A stretch of 64,000 bases of DNA from Streptococcus oralis (GCF_003943415.1 NZ_RJPK01000001.1:481992-545991); one strand, 5' to 3'; counted from the first letter of the stretch, positions 18,190-29,389 are shown. Notes: generated by a model not told the origin, from the letters alone. A program made the numbers and translations.

Positions 18190-19410
18190 CTAAAACTTTG
18201 ATTGATTCCATTCAAATAAAGTATCCAACCAATCAAAAACGACATTATGGGCGAGTCTTAAATTATTGACTTGGCAATGAGCGTCCGCACCACTTTCCGC
18301 CTCAAATACTTGAAGTTTAGTTTGTTGATTTTTAGATTTAAGTGATTCATAAATTACCTTAGTTTGATGCTGCAGTTCAGCACCCTCACCCTTTCCCATG
18401 ATAAACAGGCATGGGCATTGAATTTTTTTATAATCTACATTCTTTGCATAGTTAAATACATCATCAATAGCACTCTTAAAATCAGAAGTACCAAACTGCC
18501 ATGCATACTTTTTAAGATTCAAATTTGCTGATTCATTCAAATTTCCAGCTAATTTTAAAATGGCATTTATTAACCAACTAGGTGCTTTCAAACTTGATCC
18601 GAATTCTTTTCTGAAGAGCTCTGCAACGTCGTAAATAGGGGTACTAGCAATCCAAGCATGAATTCTTGGATCCTTTTCGACAGCTTGTGCGGTAAAATAT
18701 CCCCCTCCGCTGACACCATAAATGGCTAAATAATTTAGTTTAGGATTTCTATTTTCCAACCAGTCTATGCATAATGAAATTGGAATAGAGGCATCCACAC
18801 CAAAGATTAGCCCTCTACTAGGATTGCTCCCTTGACCAGGAAGGTCAACCATTAAAACATTATAATTTCGTATCCATCCAGGATATCCTGCAAAATAAAA
18901 TAAATCTTCGCGATAAGTATCACCTCCACCGATCATAATCAGCGTTGGGCAATTATCACCGCTATGAAGATAATAACCAGGCAAGTAGGAATCCTGATAA
19001 GCAATAGTTAGTTTTTCAATCGGTGTACCTAGTGAATGAATTGCACTAGAGAACGCCTTCTCCATTTGACAAACGATAGGTAAGTATTCGGCAGAAAATG
19101 GATCAGTAAACTGGATTGCCGATCGAAGTGAGTAGGTCTGTGCGAGATAATACTGCGCCTTTGTTTGTTCACTCAAACCTAAATTACTAACCTTTTGTTC
19201 AAGATAGTTCACATGTGATAAAAACTCATTTTTCCAGTCATCAGGTTTTGGTGAATTACCTAACTTTTGAGCAAGATAATACAGCTCTCCATGAGAGAAG
19301 CCAAAAACTTCACCGATTCCTAGCAACCAATTAAAGAAAAAATCCGTATCCCCATTCTTAAAAAATACACGAGTAGATTGCCGTTTTAAAATAACCTCGT
19401 TTTCTTTCAC
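18190..19410 (-). CDS. Alpha/beta hydrolase, FrsA/DUF1100-like
   Basis: A 406-residue cytoplasmic protein with no signal peptide. A mostly helical N-terminal lid region (about 1-150) precedes an alpha/beta hydrolase core. The nucleophile elbow is GVSGGG (Ser at about 233), and an oxyanion-type GGGDTYRED segment lies upstream. A late ADAH segment (about 375) may carry the catalytic histidine. The start is taken as the second of two adjacent GTG codons because AGGAGG lies 6 bp before it; an ATG six codons earlier would put the RBS inside the gene. AT-rich non-coding DNA on both sides and more AT-rich codon use than neighbours suggest acquisition by transfer. The substrate is unknown. Confidence 0.85.
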   Translation of the reverse strand: MKENEVILKRQSTRVFFKNGDTDFFFNWLLGIGEVFGFSHGELYYLAQKLGNSPKPDDWKNEFLSHVNYLEQKVSNLGLSEQTKAQYYLAQTYSLRSAIQFTDPFSAEYLPIVCQMEKAFSSAIHSLGTPIEKLTIAYQDSYLPGYYLHSGDNCPTLIMIGGGDTYREDLFYFAGYPGWIRNYNVLMVDLPGQGSNPSRGLIFGVDASIPISLCIDWLENRNPKLNYLAIYGVSGGGYFTAQAVEKDPRIHAWIASTPIYDVAELFRKEFGSSLKAPSWLINAILKLAGNLNESANLNLKKYAWQFGTSDFKSAIDDVFNYAKNVDYKKIQCPCLFIMGKGEGAELQHQTKVIYESLKSKNQQTKLQVFEAESGADAHCQVNNLRLAHNVVFDWLDTLFEWNQSKF

Positions 19411-19431
19411 CACGCACCTCCTGATTTGCAT

Positions 19432-19957
19432 TCTTTCATTTATTAATCTATTAATCCTATTTCCCTAACAACATTATACTATATATTTCCACAGTAAGTA
19501 TAAGTTTCTAAAGTGAATAACTCTATTCTAATAGTTTTTGCATATTCAACATTTATCTAACTCATCTACTGTCTTTTATATTTTTTAAATAGTCTATATA
19601 CCTAAATATCGTAATCGCTATAAACTCTTTTCATAGCTTCATTTTTAAATTTATTCCTATCTATAAGTTCTATGGTCACTACTAGTATACCACATAAAGC
19701 GAATACTTCCCAAAAATTACAGTTATATACTCTCTATCAAGAATACGAAATTCATAATCTATTTGGATGAATGCAGTATAATCTAACATCTTCATTTTAG
19801 TTATCTTTTAAATATTTTAATACAAAATATAGGGACATCTTGTGCAGAGACTTTCTTTTTTTCATTAATATTACAGTTTCAGTTTTGTTAAAGCATTGTC
19901 TCCGCTAAACTTATTCATGCTCTTACGATTTTTGCCATTTTCAACTTCTTTCAAAAA
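19432..19957. other. AT-rich intergenic stretch with one decayed reading frame
   Basis: About 525 bp of AT-rich DNA between the hydrolase and the nrd regulatory region. Apart from the broken minus-strand frame at 19615-19794 I see no gene, RNA motif or repeat. Confidence 0.5.
19615..19794 (-). pseudogene. Possible frameshifted small gene, unidentified
   Basis: On the minus strand an ATG at 19794 opens a frame (MKMLDYTAFIQIDYEFRI...) that stops after 38 codons. The +1 frame takes over in the middle with a hydrophobic stretch (FALCGILVVTIEL) followed by a charged tail ending YSDYDI and a stop near 19615. Joined, they would give about 60 residues with one membrane segment. This could be a decayed small membrane protein or chance in AT-rich DNA. 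No family is recognised. Confidence 0.25.
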
Positions 19958-20014
19958 CCACTATATCTTGTATTTTAATTTTAAAACTGTAACTTTTAGG
20001 CACAAGATTTAGTT
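19958..20014 (+). promoter_or_regulatory. Two candidate NrdR boxes
   Basis: CCACTATATCTTGTAT (19958-19973) and, inverted, GGCACAAGATTTAGTT (19999-20014) resemble the NrdR box ACACWATATWTTGTGT. Their centres are 41 bp apart, about four helical turns, and they sit just upstream of the nrdH promoter. Match quality is moderate. Confidence 0.5.
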
Positions 20015-20022
20015 TAAAAAGT

Positions 20023-20050
20023 TTGACAAAGTTTTTTTTTCTGATATACT
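20023..20050 (+). promoter_or_regulatory. Promoter of nrdHEKF
   Basis: TTGACA (20023-20028) and TATACT (20045-20050) with a 16-bp spacer. Confidence 0.8.
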
Positions 20051-20084
20051 AAGAAAGTAATCAAATTTTATGAGGAGTTACGAA

Positions 20085-20303
20085 ATGGTAACGGTTTATT
20101 CTAAAAATAATTGTGTACAATGTAAAATGACCAAACGTTTCTTGGATAGCAACAATGTCGCTTATCGTGAGATCAATCTCGACGAGCAACCAGAGTATAT
20201 CGACCAAGTTAAAGAGCTTGGTTTCAGCGCTGCTCCTGTTATCCAAACACCAACTGAAGTCTTTTCAGGTTTCCAACCAGGAAAACTGAAACAATTAGCA
20301 TAA
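20085..20303 (+). CDS. nrdH: Glutaredoxin-like protein NrdH
   Basis: A 72-residue redox protein with the active-site CVQC (Cys10, Cys13) and the glutaredoxin-fold SAAPVIQT segment. It supplies electrons to the class Ib ribonucleotide reductase NrdEF. The ATG at 20085 (MVTVYSKNNC) is preferred over an ATG five codons upstream because GAGGAG at about 20072-20077 then serves as the RBS. First gene of the nrd operon. Confidence 0.95.
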   Translation: MVTVYSKNNCVQCKMTKRFLDSNNVAYREINLDEQPEYIDQVKELGFSAAPVIQTPTEVFSGFQPGKLKQLA

Positions 20304-20383
20304 TCTTAGTACATCATCCAGAAGAAATTGCTTCTAGGGCTAACTTAGAGGCCTTTCTTTTGTAATTAGATAAGGGAAATTTT

Positions 20384-22543
20384 ATGGGATTAAAACATCT
20401 TGAGGACGTGACTTACTTCCGTCTCAATAACGAAATCAACCGTCCTGTCAATGGACAAATCATGCTTCATAAAGATAAAGAAGCCTTGGATGCCTTCTTT
20501 AAAGAAAATGTGGTTCCAAACACTATGGTTTTTGATTCAATCACTGATAAAATCAACTACCTCATTGAACACAACTACATTGAAACAGCATTTATCAAGA
20601 AATACCGTTCAGAGTTTTTGGAAGAATTGCATCAATTTATCAAGGACCAAAACTTTCAATTCAAGTCTTTCATGGCTGCCTATAAGTTCTATAATCAATA
20701 TGCCTTGAAGACTAACGACGGGGAATACTATCTTGAAAGCATGGAAGACCGTGTCTTCTTTAACGCACTATATTTTGCAGATGGTGATGAAGCGATTGCG
20801 ACTGATATTGCCAATGAAATCATCCACCAACGCTACCAACCTGCTACTCCTTCCTTCTTGAATGCTGGACGTGCTCGTCGTGGGGAGTTGGTATCCTGTT
20901 TCTTGATTCAGGTGACTGATGATATGAACTCTATCGGACGTTCTATCAACTCTGCTCTTCAACTTTCACGTATCGGTGGTGGTGTGGGAATTTCCCTCAG
21001 CAACCTTCGTGAAGCTGGAGCTCCTATCAAAGGCTATGAAGGAGCAGCATCTGGTGTCGTACCAGTTATGAAACTCTTCGAAGACAGCTTCTCTTACTCA
21101 AACCAACTCGGGCAACGTCAAGGTGCTGGGGTTGTCTACCTCAACGTCTTTCACCCAGATATCATCGCTTTCCTTTCAACTAAGAAAGAAAATGCTGATG
21201 AAAAAGTTCGGGTTAAGACTCTCTCACTCGGTGTTGTAGTACCTGATAAATTCTACGAATTGGCTCGTAAAAATGAAGAAATGTACCTCTTCAGTCCATA
21301 CTCTGTAGAGCTTGAGTACGGTGTGCCATTCAACTATATCGACATCACTGAAAAATACGATGAATTGGTCGCAAATCCAAATATCCGCAAGACAAAAATC
21401 AAGGCGCGTGATTTGGAAACTGAAATCTCTAAATTGCAACAAGAGTCTGGCTACCCTTATGTAGTCAACATTGATACGGCTAACCGTGCAAATCCTGTTG
21501 ATGGTAAGATTATCATGAGCAACTTGTGTTCTGAGATTCTTCAAGTCCAAGAACCAAGCTTGATCAACGATGCTCAAGAATTCCTTCAAATGGGAACAGA
21601 TGTTTCATGTAACCTTGGATCAACAAACGTGGTCAACATGATGACCTCACCTGACTTTGGTCGTTCTATCCGTGCGATGGTTCGTGCTTTGACTTTCGTT
21701 ACAGATAGTTCGCACATCGTAGCTGTTCCTACTATCGACCACGGAAACAGTTTGGCTCACACCTTTGGTCTTGGTGCTATGGGACTTCATAGCTACCTTG
21801 CCCAACAACTCATCGAATATGGATCACCTGAGTCAGTAGAATTTACAAGCATCTACTTTATGCTTATGAACTACTGGACCTTGGTAGAATCAAACAATAT
21901 CGCTCGCGAGCGTGGTATCACCTTCCATAACTTTGAAAAATCAGACTATGCTAACGGTAGCTACTTTGACAAGTATGTGACAGACGAGTTTGTTCCAAAA
22001 TCAGACCGTGTCAAAGAGCTTTTCAAAGACGTCTTTATCCCGAGTGCTGCTGACTGGGCTGAACTTCGCGAAAAGGTTCAAGCAGATGGTCTTTATCACC
22101 AAAACCGCCTTGCTGTAGCTCCAAATGGTTCTATCAGCTACATCAACGACGTTTCTGCTTCTATCCACCCGATTACGCAACGTATCGAAGAACGCCAAGA
22201 GAAGAAAATCGGTAAAATCTACTATCCTGCTGCAGGCTTGTCAACAGATACTATCCCTTACTACACTTCTGCCTACGACATGGATATGCGCAAGGTGATT
22301 GATGTTTACGCTGCTGCGACAGAGCACGTGGACCAAGGGCTTTCACTCACTCTCTTCATGCGTAGCGACATTCCAAAAGGTCTTTACGAATGGAAGAAAG
22401 AAAACAAACAAACGACACGTGACTTATCCATCCTTCGTAACTATGCCTTTAACAAGGGTATCAAGTCTATCTACTACGTCCGTACCTTTACAGACGACGG
22501 TGGGGAAGTTGGTGCTAACCAATGTGAAAGTTGTGTGATTTAA
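20384..22543 (+). CDS. nrdE: Class Ib ribonucleotide reductase, alpha subunit NrdE
   Basis: A 719-residue catalytic subunit that reduces ribonucleoside diphosphates to deoxy forms. The substrate-site cysteines lie in ELVSCFLIQ and SNLCSEILQ, further conserved cysteines include CNLGSTN, and the C-terminal redox pair is CESCVI (Cys714, Cys717), which is re-reduced by NrdH. The length fits class Ib NrdE; the N-terminal ATP-cone of class Ia enzymes is absent. It follows nrdH by 80 bp and is followed by the small nrdK-like gene and nrdF. NrdI is not in the window. Confidence 0.97.
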   Translation: MGLKHLEDVTYFRLNNEINRPVNGQIMLHKDKEALDAFFKENVVPNTMVFDSITDKINYLIEHNYIETAFIKKYRSEFLEELHQFIKDQNFQFKSFMAAYKFYNQYALKTNDGEYYLESMEDRVFFNALYFADGDEAIATDIANEIIHQRYQPATPSFLNAGRARRGELVSCFLIQVTDDMNSIGRSINSALQLSRIGGGVGISLSNLREAGAPIKGYEGAASGVVPVMKLFEDSFSYSNQLGQRQGAGVVYLNVFHPDIIAFLSTKKENADEKVRVKTLSLGVVVPDKFYELARKNEEMYLFSPYSVELEYGVPFNYIDITEKYDELVANPNIRKTKIKARDLETEISKLQQESGYPYVVNIDTANRANPVDGKIIMSNLCSEILQVQEPSLINDAQEFLQMGTDVSCNLGSTNVVNMMTSPDFGRSIRAMVRALTFVTDSSHIVAVPTIDHGNSLAHTFGLGAMGLHSYLAQQLIEYGSPESVEFTSIYFMLMNYWTLVESNNIARERGITFHNFEKSDYANGSYFDKYVTDEFVPKSDRVKELFKDVFIPSAADWAELREKVQADGLYHQNRLAVAPNGSISYINDVSASIHPITQRIEERQEKKIGKIYYPAAGLSTDTIPYYTSAYDMDMRKVIDVYAAATEHVDQGLSLTLFMRSDIPKGLYEWKKENKQTTRDLSILRNYAFNKGIKSIYYVRTFTDDGGEVGANQCESCVI

Positions 22544-22564
22544 TTTTTATCTGAGGCAACCAAC

Positions 22565-22930
22565 ATGAAAAATTTAATTTTAGAATCTATTAAAATTATA
22601 AAAGATGTTAAATGGGATTACGCTAGAATGGCTCAACTTACAAAGTTATGGGGTGGACCTAAAAAAGCAGCTACTATACTTATTTCTTTGGGGACTGCTC
22701 TAGGTGCAATAGCAACTATCAGTTTTCAAAAAGCATATAAACATTTCCTTTCTAAACTTCAAACTAACAAAAATATAAACTCACCAAACGACGAAAATGA
22801 ACAAAAGATTCAACAAAAAACGGATGAGTATTTAACCGAAGTACAAATTAGAAAAGAAACCAATCAAAGTACAGACGATATTGACGAAGAATATAACAAT
22901 TCTATGAAAGAACTTTTAGATAGCCACTAA
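22565..22930 (+). CDS. nrdK: NrdK-like small protein of unknown function
   Basis: A 121-residue protein starting MKNLILESIKIIKDVKW. One hydrophobic segment (about 40-60, ATILISLGTALGAIATI) suggests a single membrane helix; the last 60 residues are very charged and Gln/Asn-rich. It lies between nrdE (21 bp gap) and nrdF (30 bp gap) on the same strand, the position of the nrdK gene in the nrdHEKF operon described in some streptococci. The symbol is given on position and size, not on verified similarity. Its codon use is more AT-rich than nrdE and nrdF. Function unknown; an accessory role to NrdEF at the membrane is speculation. Confidence 0.6.
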   Translation: MKNLILESIKIIKDVKWDYARMAQLTKLWGGPKKAATILISLGTALGAIATISFQKAYKHFLSKLQTNKNINSPNDENEQKIQQKTDEYLTEVQIRKETNQSTDDIDEEYNNSMKELLDSH

Positions 22931-22960
22931 GAATGATTAATTCAAAAGGATTTTTACAAA

Positions 22961-23923
22961 ATGCAAACTTACTACAAAGCCATTAACTGGAATGCCATCG
23001 AAGATGTCATCGACAAATCAACTTGGGAAAAGCTGACGGAGCAATTCTGGCTCGATACGCGTATTCCCTTGTCAAATGACCTGGACGACTGGAGAAAACT
23101 ATCAAACAAAGAAAAAGACTTGGTAGGAAAAGTCTTTGGTGGTTTAACCCTTCTGGACACCATGCAATCTGAAACAGGAGTTCAGGCTCTTCGTTCAGAC
23201 ATCCGTACACCGCATGAGGAAGCTGTTTTCAACAACATCCAATTTATGGAATCTGTCCACGCAAAATCCTATTCTTCTATCTTTTCAACCTTGAATACCA
23301 AGGCTGAAATTGAAGAAATCTTTGAATGGACCAACACTAACCCTTACCTACAAAGAAAAGCAGAAATTATCAATGAAATCTACCTCAATGGTACGCCTCT
23401 TGAAAAGAAGGTTGCCAGCGTCTTCCTTGAAACCTTCCTCTTCTACTCTGGTTTCTTTACACCGCTCTACTATCTCGGTAACAACAAACTAGCCAACGTT
23501 GCGGAAATCATCAAACTGATCATCCGTGATGAGTCTGTTCATGGAACATACATTGGTTACAAATTCCAACTTGGTTTCAACGAATTGCCTGAAGAAGAGC
23601 AAGAAAAACTCAAAGAATGGATGTACGACCTGCTCTATACCCTCTATGAGAACGAAGAGGGCTATACAGAAAGTCTCTATGACGGTGTTGGTTGGACTGA
23701 AGAAGTCAAAACCTTCCTTCGCTACAATGCCAATAAGGCTCTGATGAATCTTGGACAAGATCCTCTCTTCCCAGATTCAGCTGATGATGTCAATCCTATC
23801 GTCATGAACGGTATTTCAACAGGAACTTCTAACCACGACTTCTTCTCTCAAGTCGGAAATGGTTACCTCCTTGGTGAAGTTGAAGCCATGCAAGACGAGG
23901 ATTACAACTACGGTTTAAACTAA
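22961..23923 (+). CDS. nrdF: Class Ib ribonucleotide reductase, beta subunit NrdF
   Basis: A 320-residue ferritin-like metalloradical subunit. Metal ligand motifs include QFMESVHAKSYSSIF (with the likely radical tyrosine) and IIRDESVHGTYIGY. In vivo class Ib enzymes use a dimanganese- or diiron-tyrosyl cofactor assembled with NrdI. The C-terminal tail ending DEDYNYGLN carries the aromatic residues that dock onto NrdE. It ends the operon; a strong terminator follows at 23938-23980. Confidence 0.97.
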   Translation: MQTYYKAINWNAIEDVIDKSTWEKLTEQFWLDTRIPLSNDLDDWRKLSNKEKDLVGKVFGGLTLLDTMQSETGVQALRSDIRTPHEEAVFNNIQFMESVHAKSYSSIFSTLNTKAEIEEIFEWTNTNPYLQRKAEIINEIYLNGTPLEKKVASVFLETFLFYSGFFTPLYYLGNNKLANVAEIIKLIIRDESVHGTYIGYKFQLGFNELPEEEQEKLKEWMYDLLYTLYENEEGYTESLYDGVGWTEEVKTFLRYNANKALMNLGQDPLFPDSADDVNPIVMNGISTGTSNHDFFSQVGNGYLLGEVEAMQDEDYNYGLN

Positions 23924-23937
23924 TTTGACCAATCATT

Positions 23938-23980
23938 CAAAATATCATGGTTTGTTTAAAACAACCATGGTATTTTTGTT
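23938..23980 (+). terminator. Terminator of nrdHEKF
   Basis: A stem of about 14 bp (AAAATATCATGGTT with AACCATGGTATTTT) and a T-rich tail. Confidence 0.9.
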
Positions 23981-24034
23981 TTTGTTTTATTTTGTTTTTT
24001 TCTATTTGATTGTTTGAGCGTTTTATGGTAAGAT
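23979..24034 (+). promoter_or_regulatory. lacR promoter and shared T-rich operator-like element
   Basis: TTGATT (24006-24011) and TAAGAT (24029-24034) are 17 bp apart. Just upstream, 23979-24001 is a T-rich 23-mer of the form T5-G-T4-A-T4-G-T7. The identical 23-mer stands upstream of the gat promoter at 36082-36104, making it a good candidate operator, most likely for LacR. Confidence 0.6.
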
Positions 24035-24062
24035 AATAATAGTAGAAATCGAGGTGATAAGG

Positions 24063-24830
24063 ATGCTAAAGCAAGAAAAACTAGATAGTATTCTAGAAGC
24101 AGTAAACACAAAAGGCACTATTACTGTAAAAGAGATTATGGAGAGTCTTGATGTATCAGATATGACGGCTCGCCGCTATTTGCAAGAACTAGCAGATAAG
24201 GATTTGCTGGTACGCGTGCATGGTGGCGCTGAAAAACTTCGTACAGGTTCTCTCTTAAACAACGAACGCTCAAACGTCGAAAAACAAGGCTTGCAGATTG
24301 CTGAAAAACAAGAAATTAGCCGTTTTGCAGGGCATTTGATTGACGAAGGTGAAACTATTTTTATCGGACCGGGAACAACCTTAGAATGTTTTGCTCGTGA
24401 GCTTCCTATCGATAATATTCGTGTTGTAACAAACAGTCTTCCTGTTTTTCTCATCCTAAACGAACGAAAACTAACAGATTTGATCTTGATTGGTGGAAAC
24501 TATCGCTCTATCACCGGTGCTTTTGTGGGGACACTTACCTTGCAGGATTTGGCAAATCTTCAGTTTTCTAAGGCATTTGTTAGCTGTAATGGTATCAAGG
24601 ATAAGGCTATTGCCACCTTTAGTGAGCAAGAGGGCGAAGCCCAACGAATCGCTCTGAATAATGCTAATAAAAAATACTTACTGGCAGACCACAGTAAGTT
24701 TAATAAGTTTGATTTTTACACCTTCTACAATATCTCAGAGATTGATACCATCGTTTCAGATGCCAAACTGAGTCAGGAAACATTTGAAGATCTGTCGAAA
24801 CAAACAACCATTCTTTTATCAAAACCATAA
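24063..24830 (+). CDS. lacR: Lactose phosphotransferase repressor LacR (DeoR family)
   Basis: A 255-residue DeoR-family repressor. The N-terminal helix-turn-helix (about 18-40, VKEIMESLDVSDMTARRYL) binds DNA. The C-terminal sugar-phosphate sensor has the GPGTTLE, NSLP and LADHSKF motifs. Tagatose-6-phosphate is the known inducer of lactococcal and staphylococcal LacR. The ATG at 24063 is chosen (AGGTGATAAGG RBS) over a GTG three codons earlier. It is convergent with lacG and separate from the operons it likely controls. Confidence 0.93.
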   Translation: MLKQEKLDSILEAVNTKGTITVKEIMESLDVSDMTARRYLQELADKDLLVRVHGGAEKLRTGSLLNNERSNVEKQGLQIAEKQEISRFAGHLIDEGETIFIGPGTTLECFARELPIDNIRVVTNSLPVFLILNERKLTDLILIGGNYRSITGAFVGTLTLQDLANLQFSKAFVSCNGIKDKAIATFSEQEGEAQRIALNNANKKYLLADHSKFNKFDFYTFYNISEIDTIVSDAKLSQETFEDLSKQTTILLSKP

Positions 24831-24865
24831 AAATTCCCCTGCCTTTTGGCGGGGAATTTTTTTGT
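24829..24865. terminator. Terminator between lacR and lacG
   Basis: A CCCC..GCC/GGC..GGGG stem with A/T flanks of AAAATT and AATTTTTTT serves both convergent genes. Confidence 0.85.
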
Positions 24866-24872
24866 TTTAGTT

Positions 24873-26291
<1,419 letters not shown>

Positions 26292-26363
26292 TCAAGAAAT
26301 AGAAATGAGATGGAGATATAGTTGGGAGGAGTTCCGCCATCTCACTTCTTCGCTATTTACATT

Positions 26364-28058
26364 TTATTCTTCGAATTGCGCTTGAACGAAGGCAAGAGCG
26401 CCTTTTCCATCACGAGTCAGTTTAATGTATTGACCACCTTCTGTCTTAGCAAGTTTGATACCAAGTTTGTCGGTTTCGGCCTTCATGTCTTCAAAGTTTG
26501 AAGCAACTTGAGGAGCAAGGATAACCAGATCAAACTCTGGCAACATTTCACGGTGAGCTCCATAGCCACCAGCTGCTGCTTTAACAGGAACATTGTACTC
26601 CGCAGCTGCCTTGTTTAGAGCATTTGCAAGGAGACCACTTGTACCTCCTCCTGCACAGAGAACGAGAACATTTGTTTCTTCTGTGATTGTGTTTTGCGCT
26701 GCTTCTACACCAGCTTTTTCAAGAATAGCATCCGCTTTGGCAGTGTTGAAGTTTGCTGCTACTTTTTCTTTCAATTCATCATTGGCTTTACCAGAACGCT
26801 CTTCTTCAAGGATTTGTTCATCATAAACCTTGAGGAATGGGTAGTAAATGGCTACGTCAACAAGGATTAACAAAGCAGCAAGTACAAATGACAAGAATTG
26901 GAAGTTTGTACCGAGAACAATACCGAGCGGACCTGGTGTTGTCCAAGGAAGGTTGGCAGTAAATGAGTTCATGCCAAGCGTTTCAATGAAGAATTTAAAG
27001 ATCCATACGTTGGCAATTGGCGCAAAGATGAAAGGAATAAAGAAGATTGGGTTCAAGACAAGTGGTGCACCAAACAGGATTGGTTCGTTTACTCCAAAGA
27101 ATGTTGGAACAACAGACGCACGTCCGATTGCACGGTTACGTTTTGATTTTGTTAACCACATGAACATGAAAGGAACAACCAGTGTCGCACCAGTACCACC
27201 CATGGTAACGATAAACATTTGTGTACCAGAAGTAAGAATCTTGTCAGCGTGCATACCTTGTTGGAGAAGATTCAAGTTGACTTCGGCATTTGCATAGGTA
27301 ATAGCTGCGATTGCTGGCTCGACGATTGAAGGACCGTGGATACCAACAAACCAGAAGAAGGCAAAGGCACCAAAGATAATGGTAATACCTAGATAGCCAT
27401 CAGCAGCAGAGAATAATGGTGCAAAGAATTTACCGATTGATTCAGCTACGCTTGCACCAACAAAATGACGAGCTAGTAAATCAAGAGCATAAAGAGAAAC
27501 CACTGATAGAGTGAATGGAATCACATCTTTAAATACTTGTGAGATATTTGGTGGAACTTCGTCGGGCATACGAATAGTGACGTTGTTCTTAACACAAACC
27601 TTATAGATGGCTACAGTAACAAAGGCAGCAAGGAAGGCTGAAAGCAAACCTTTTGTCCCCAAGAATCCAGTAGCTAGGCCATTTTCGATAGGATCAGCTG
27701 CTAACATCAACAAACCGACAATCGCTGCCAAAAGAGTTGACATATAGTTGATTTGGTTGGTTTTTTCCATGCTACGGTTTACTGAGTCAGTCAATGACTT
27801 AGCTGTTGTACCAGCTACCAAGAGAGCCAGAATCCCCATTGAATAGCTATAAGGTTTCATGAGGAGAGTGACAACATCGTCAGACCATTTAAAGCCCCAT
27901 GAGTTTGGTACAAAAGCAATCAAGATAAAGATACTTGAGAAGAGAATAACGGGCATACCTGCAATGAAACCATCACGAATAGCACGAAGATAGATATTAC
28001 GAGATAGTTTCTCAAAGAAAGGTTTCCCTTTCTCGATAAATGAAATTAGTTTGTTCAT
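26364..28058 (-). CDS. lacE: Lactose PTS EIICB component
   Basis: A 564-residue lactose permease and phosphotransferase. The N-terminal EIIC domain (about 1-410) is a multi-helix membrane channel. The C-terminal EIIB domain carries the phosphocysteine at about 467 in [12 protein letters not shown]. It takes phosphate from LacF and delivers lactose-6-phosphate. The start ATG overlaps the lacF stop as TAATG, which implies translational coupling. Confidence 0.97.
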   Translation of the reverse strand: MNKLISFIEKGKPFFEKLSRNIYLRAIRDGFIAGMPVILFSSIFILIAFVPNSWGFKWSDDVVTLLMKPYSYSMGILALLVAGTTAKSLTDSVNRSMEKTNQINYMSTLLAAIVGLLMLAADPIENGLATGFLGTKGLLSAFLAAFVTVAIYKVCVKNNVTIRMPDEVPPNISQVFKDVIPFTLSVVSLYALDLLARHFVGASVAESIGKFFAPLFSAADGYLGITIIFGAFAFFWFVGIHGPSIVEPAIAAITYANAEVNLNLLQQGMHADKILTSGTQMFIVTMGGTGATLVVPFMFMWLTKSKRNRAIGRASVVPTFFGVNEPILFGAPLVLNPIFFIPFIFAPIANVWIFKFFIETLGMNSFTANLPWTTPGPLGIVLGTNFQFLSFVLAALLILVDVAIYYPFLKVYDEQILEEERSGKANDELKEKVAANFNTAKADAILEKAGVEAAQNTITEETNVLVLCAGGGTSGLLANALNKAAAEYNVPVKAAAGGYGAHREMLPEFDLVILAPQVASNFEDMKAETDKLGIKLAKTEGGQYIKLTRDGKGALAFVQAQFEE

Positions 28059-28375
28059 TACTTAACTCCTCTCTTGTAGAGTTCGATTAAATGGTGCATC
28101 AAATCTTTTAACAAGACAGTTGTCATCAAGTGGTCTTGGCCATGCATCATGGTTACACTATAAGCTAAGTCCTCACCTGAAGCTTCCTTAGTTAATAGAC
28201 TTGTTTGCGCGTGGTGTGCCTCCGCGATGCAACCACCTGCTTCCTCCACGAGAGTATCAGCTTTCGCAAAATCGCCAGCTTCAGCAGCCTTCAAGGCTTC
28301 CAATAGTTTTGAACGAGCATCGCCAGCATAGGCTACGATTTCAAAACCTAACAATGTTACTTCTTCTCTATTCAT
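28058..28375 (-). CDS. lacF: Lactose PTS EIIA component
   Basis: A 105-residue helical EIIA of the lactose/cellobiose family. His78 (MMHGQDHLM) is the phosphorylation site and Asp81 the metal ligand, as in L. lactis LacF. It takes phosphate from HPr and hands it to LacE. It starts 36 bp after lacT. Confidence 0.97.
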   Translation of the reverse strand: MNREEVTLLGFEIVAYAGDARSKLLEALKAAEAGDFAKADTLVEEAGGCIAEAHHAQTSLLTKEASGEDLAYSVTMMHGQDHLMTTVLLKDLMHHLIELYKRGVK

Positions 28376-28410
28376 GATAGAATTCTCCTTATGTATTTTT
28401 AATTAAATTT

Positions 28411-29247
28411 TTATGACAATAAACGTTGGATATGTAGAACTAGATAAACTCGCTCACTCTTATACAAATCAAGACCAGTATGTTGCGTAATCACATCATA
28501 GATCTTGGAGCCGACCTCAAATGCTTTTGGATAGGATTGTTTGATATGGTCTTCCATATCTAGAAGAGATTGATTATCATCTCTGGAACGGTCTAAATAA
28601 TCCAAAAAATAGTTGAGATGAATCATAAAGCGATCATAGAAATGGTTATTCTCTTTGGTTCGTTGAATAGCGTAACTCTTTAGCACTTCTTCAACATTCC
28701 TGAGGATTTCTTTCCTCTTGTCTATCGACTCAACCACTTGAACTTCGTTCTCCCCTTCGGCATTGATGAAATGATAAGCGATCCGAATAATTTCATCCTC
28801 AGGGAAATGATCTGTCAACTTCTGACGATAGATTTCAAAGGCTTCCTTTGCGATTTGAAAAGCTACAGGATACTTGGCAGAAATATCTGGCAGATTGCTA
28901 TCCTTGTACCTTCCTTGTGTTAGAGCTTGATAGGAACAGTAAATATGATCTGTCAAGGTCACATAGAGATACTCTTGAATCGGATAATGATATTTCTTAG
29001 AAAGCTTATCAATGATCTCGTAGGTCACTGTGATAAAATCAAGCGGAACATCTTTGAGCAGAGCCATAAAGTTTTCCCTAGACTCTTCTGTCTTCATCCG
29101 AAAGATTTTCTCAACCTGATTTTCAGCAATCAAATCCCCCTTCTTTTTTCCAAATGCAATCCCCTTACCAATCACAATCACTTCTTCTCCTTTATCATTT
29201 CTGACAAGCGAGACGTTGTGATTCATTGGGTTTAGAATTCGATACAT
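28411..29247 (-). CDS. lacT: Transcription antiterminator LacT (BglG family)
   Basis: A 278-residue BglG-type antiterminator. Residues 1-56 form the RNA-binding CAT domain (starting MYRILNPMNHNV), followed by PRD1 (about 65-170) and PRD2 (about 175-278) with conserved histidines that are phosphorylated by PTS proteins. It controls its own lacTFEG operon at the hairpin 29285-29342 just upstream. Without lactose, EII-dependent phosphorylation is expected to inactivate it. Confidence 0.95.
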   Translation of the reverse strand: MYRILNPMNHNVSLVRNDKGEEVIVIGKGIAFGKKKGDLIAENQVEKIFRMKTEESRENFMALLKDVPLDFITVTYEIIDKLSKKYHYPIQEYLYVTLTDHIYCSYQALTQGRYKDSNLPDISAKYPVAFQIAKEAFEIYRQKLTDHFPEDEIIRIAYHFINAEGENEVQVVESIDKRKEILRNVEEVLKSYAIQRTKENNHFYDRFMIHLNYFLDYLDRSRDDNQSLLDMEDHIKQSYPKAFEVGSKIYDVITQHTGLDLYKSERVYLVLHIQRLLS

Positions 29248-29284
29248 GTCAACCTCCTTTTATATCTTAAAGGTATATGAGTGC

Positions 29285-29342
29285 AAAAAATGACCACAAA
29301 TGAACTAGAAAATCCTTTGATTTCTAATCCACCTGTGATCAT
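29285..29342 (-). terminator. LacT-controlled terminator with overlapping antiterminator
   Basis: On the minus strand ATGATCACA (29342-29334) pairs with TGTGGTCAT (29298-29290), followed by TTTTTT, in front of lacT. Inside the loop, TTAGAAATC and GATTTTCTAG make a second stem that can serve as the antiterminator (RAT). It lies between the promoter and the lacT start, as in bgl-type control. Confidence 0.8.
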
Positions 29343-29389
29343 GCCTAATATTACTTAGTAACACTCACCTTGTATTAACTTGTGATTTA

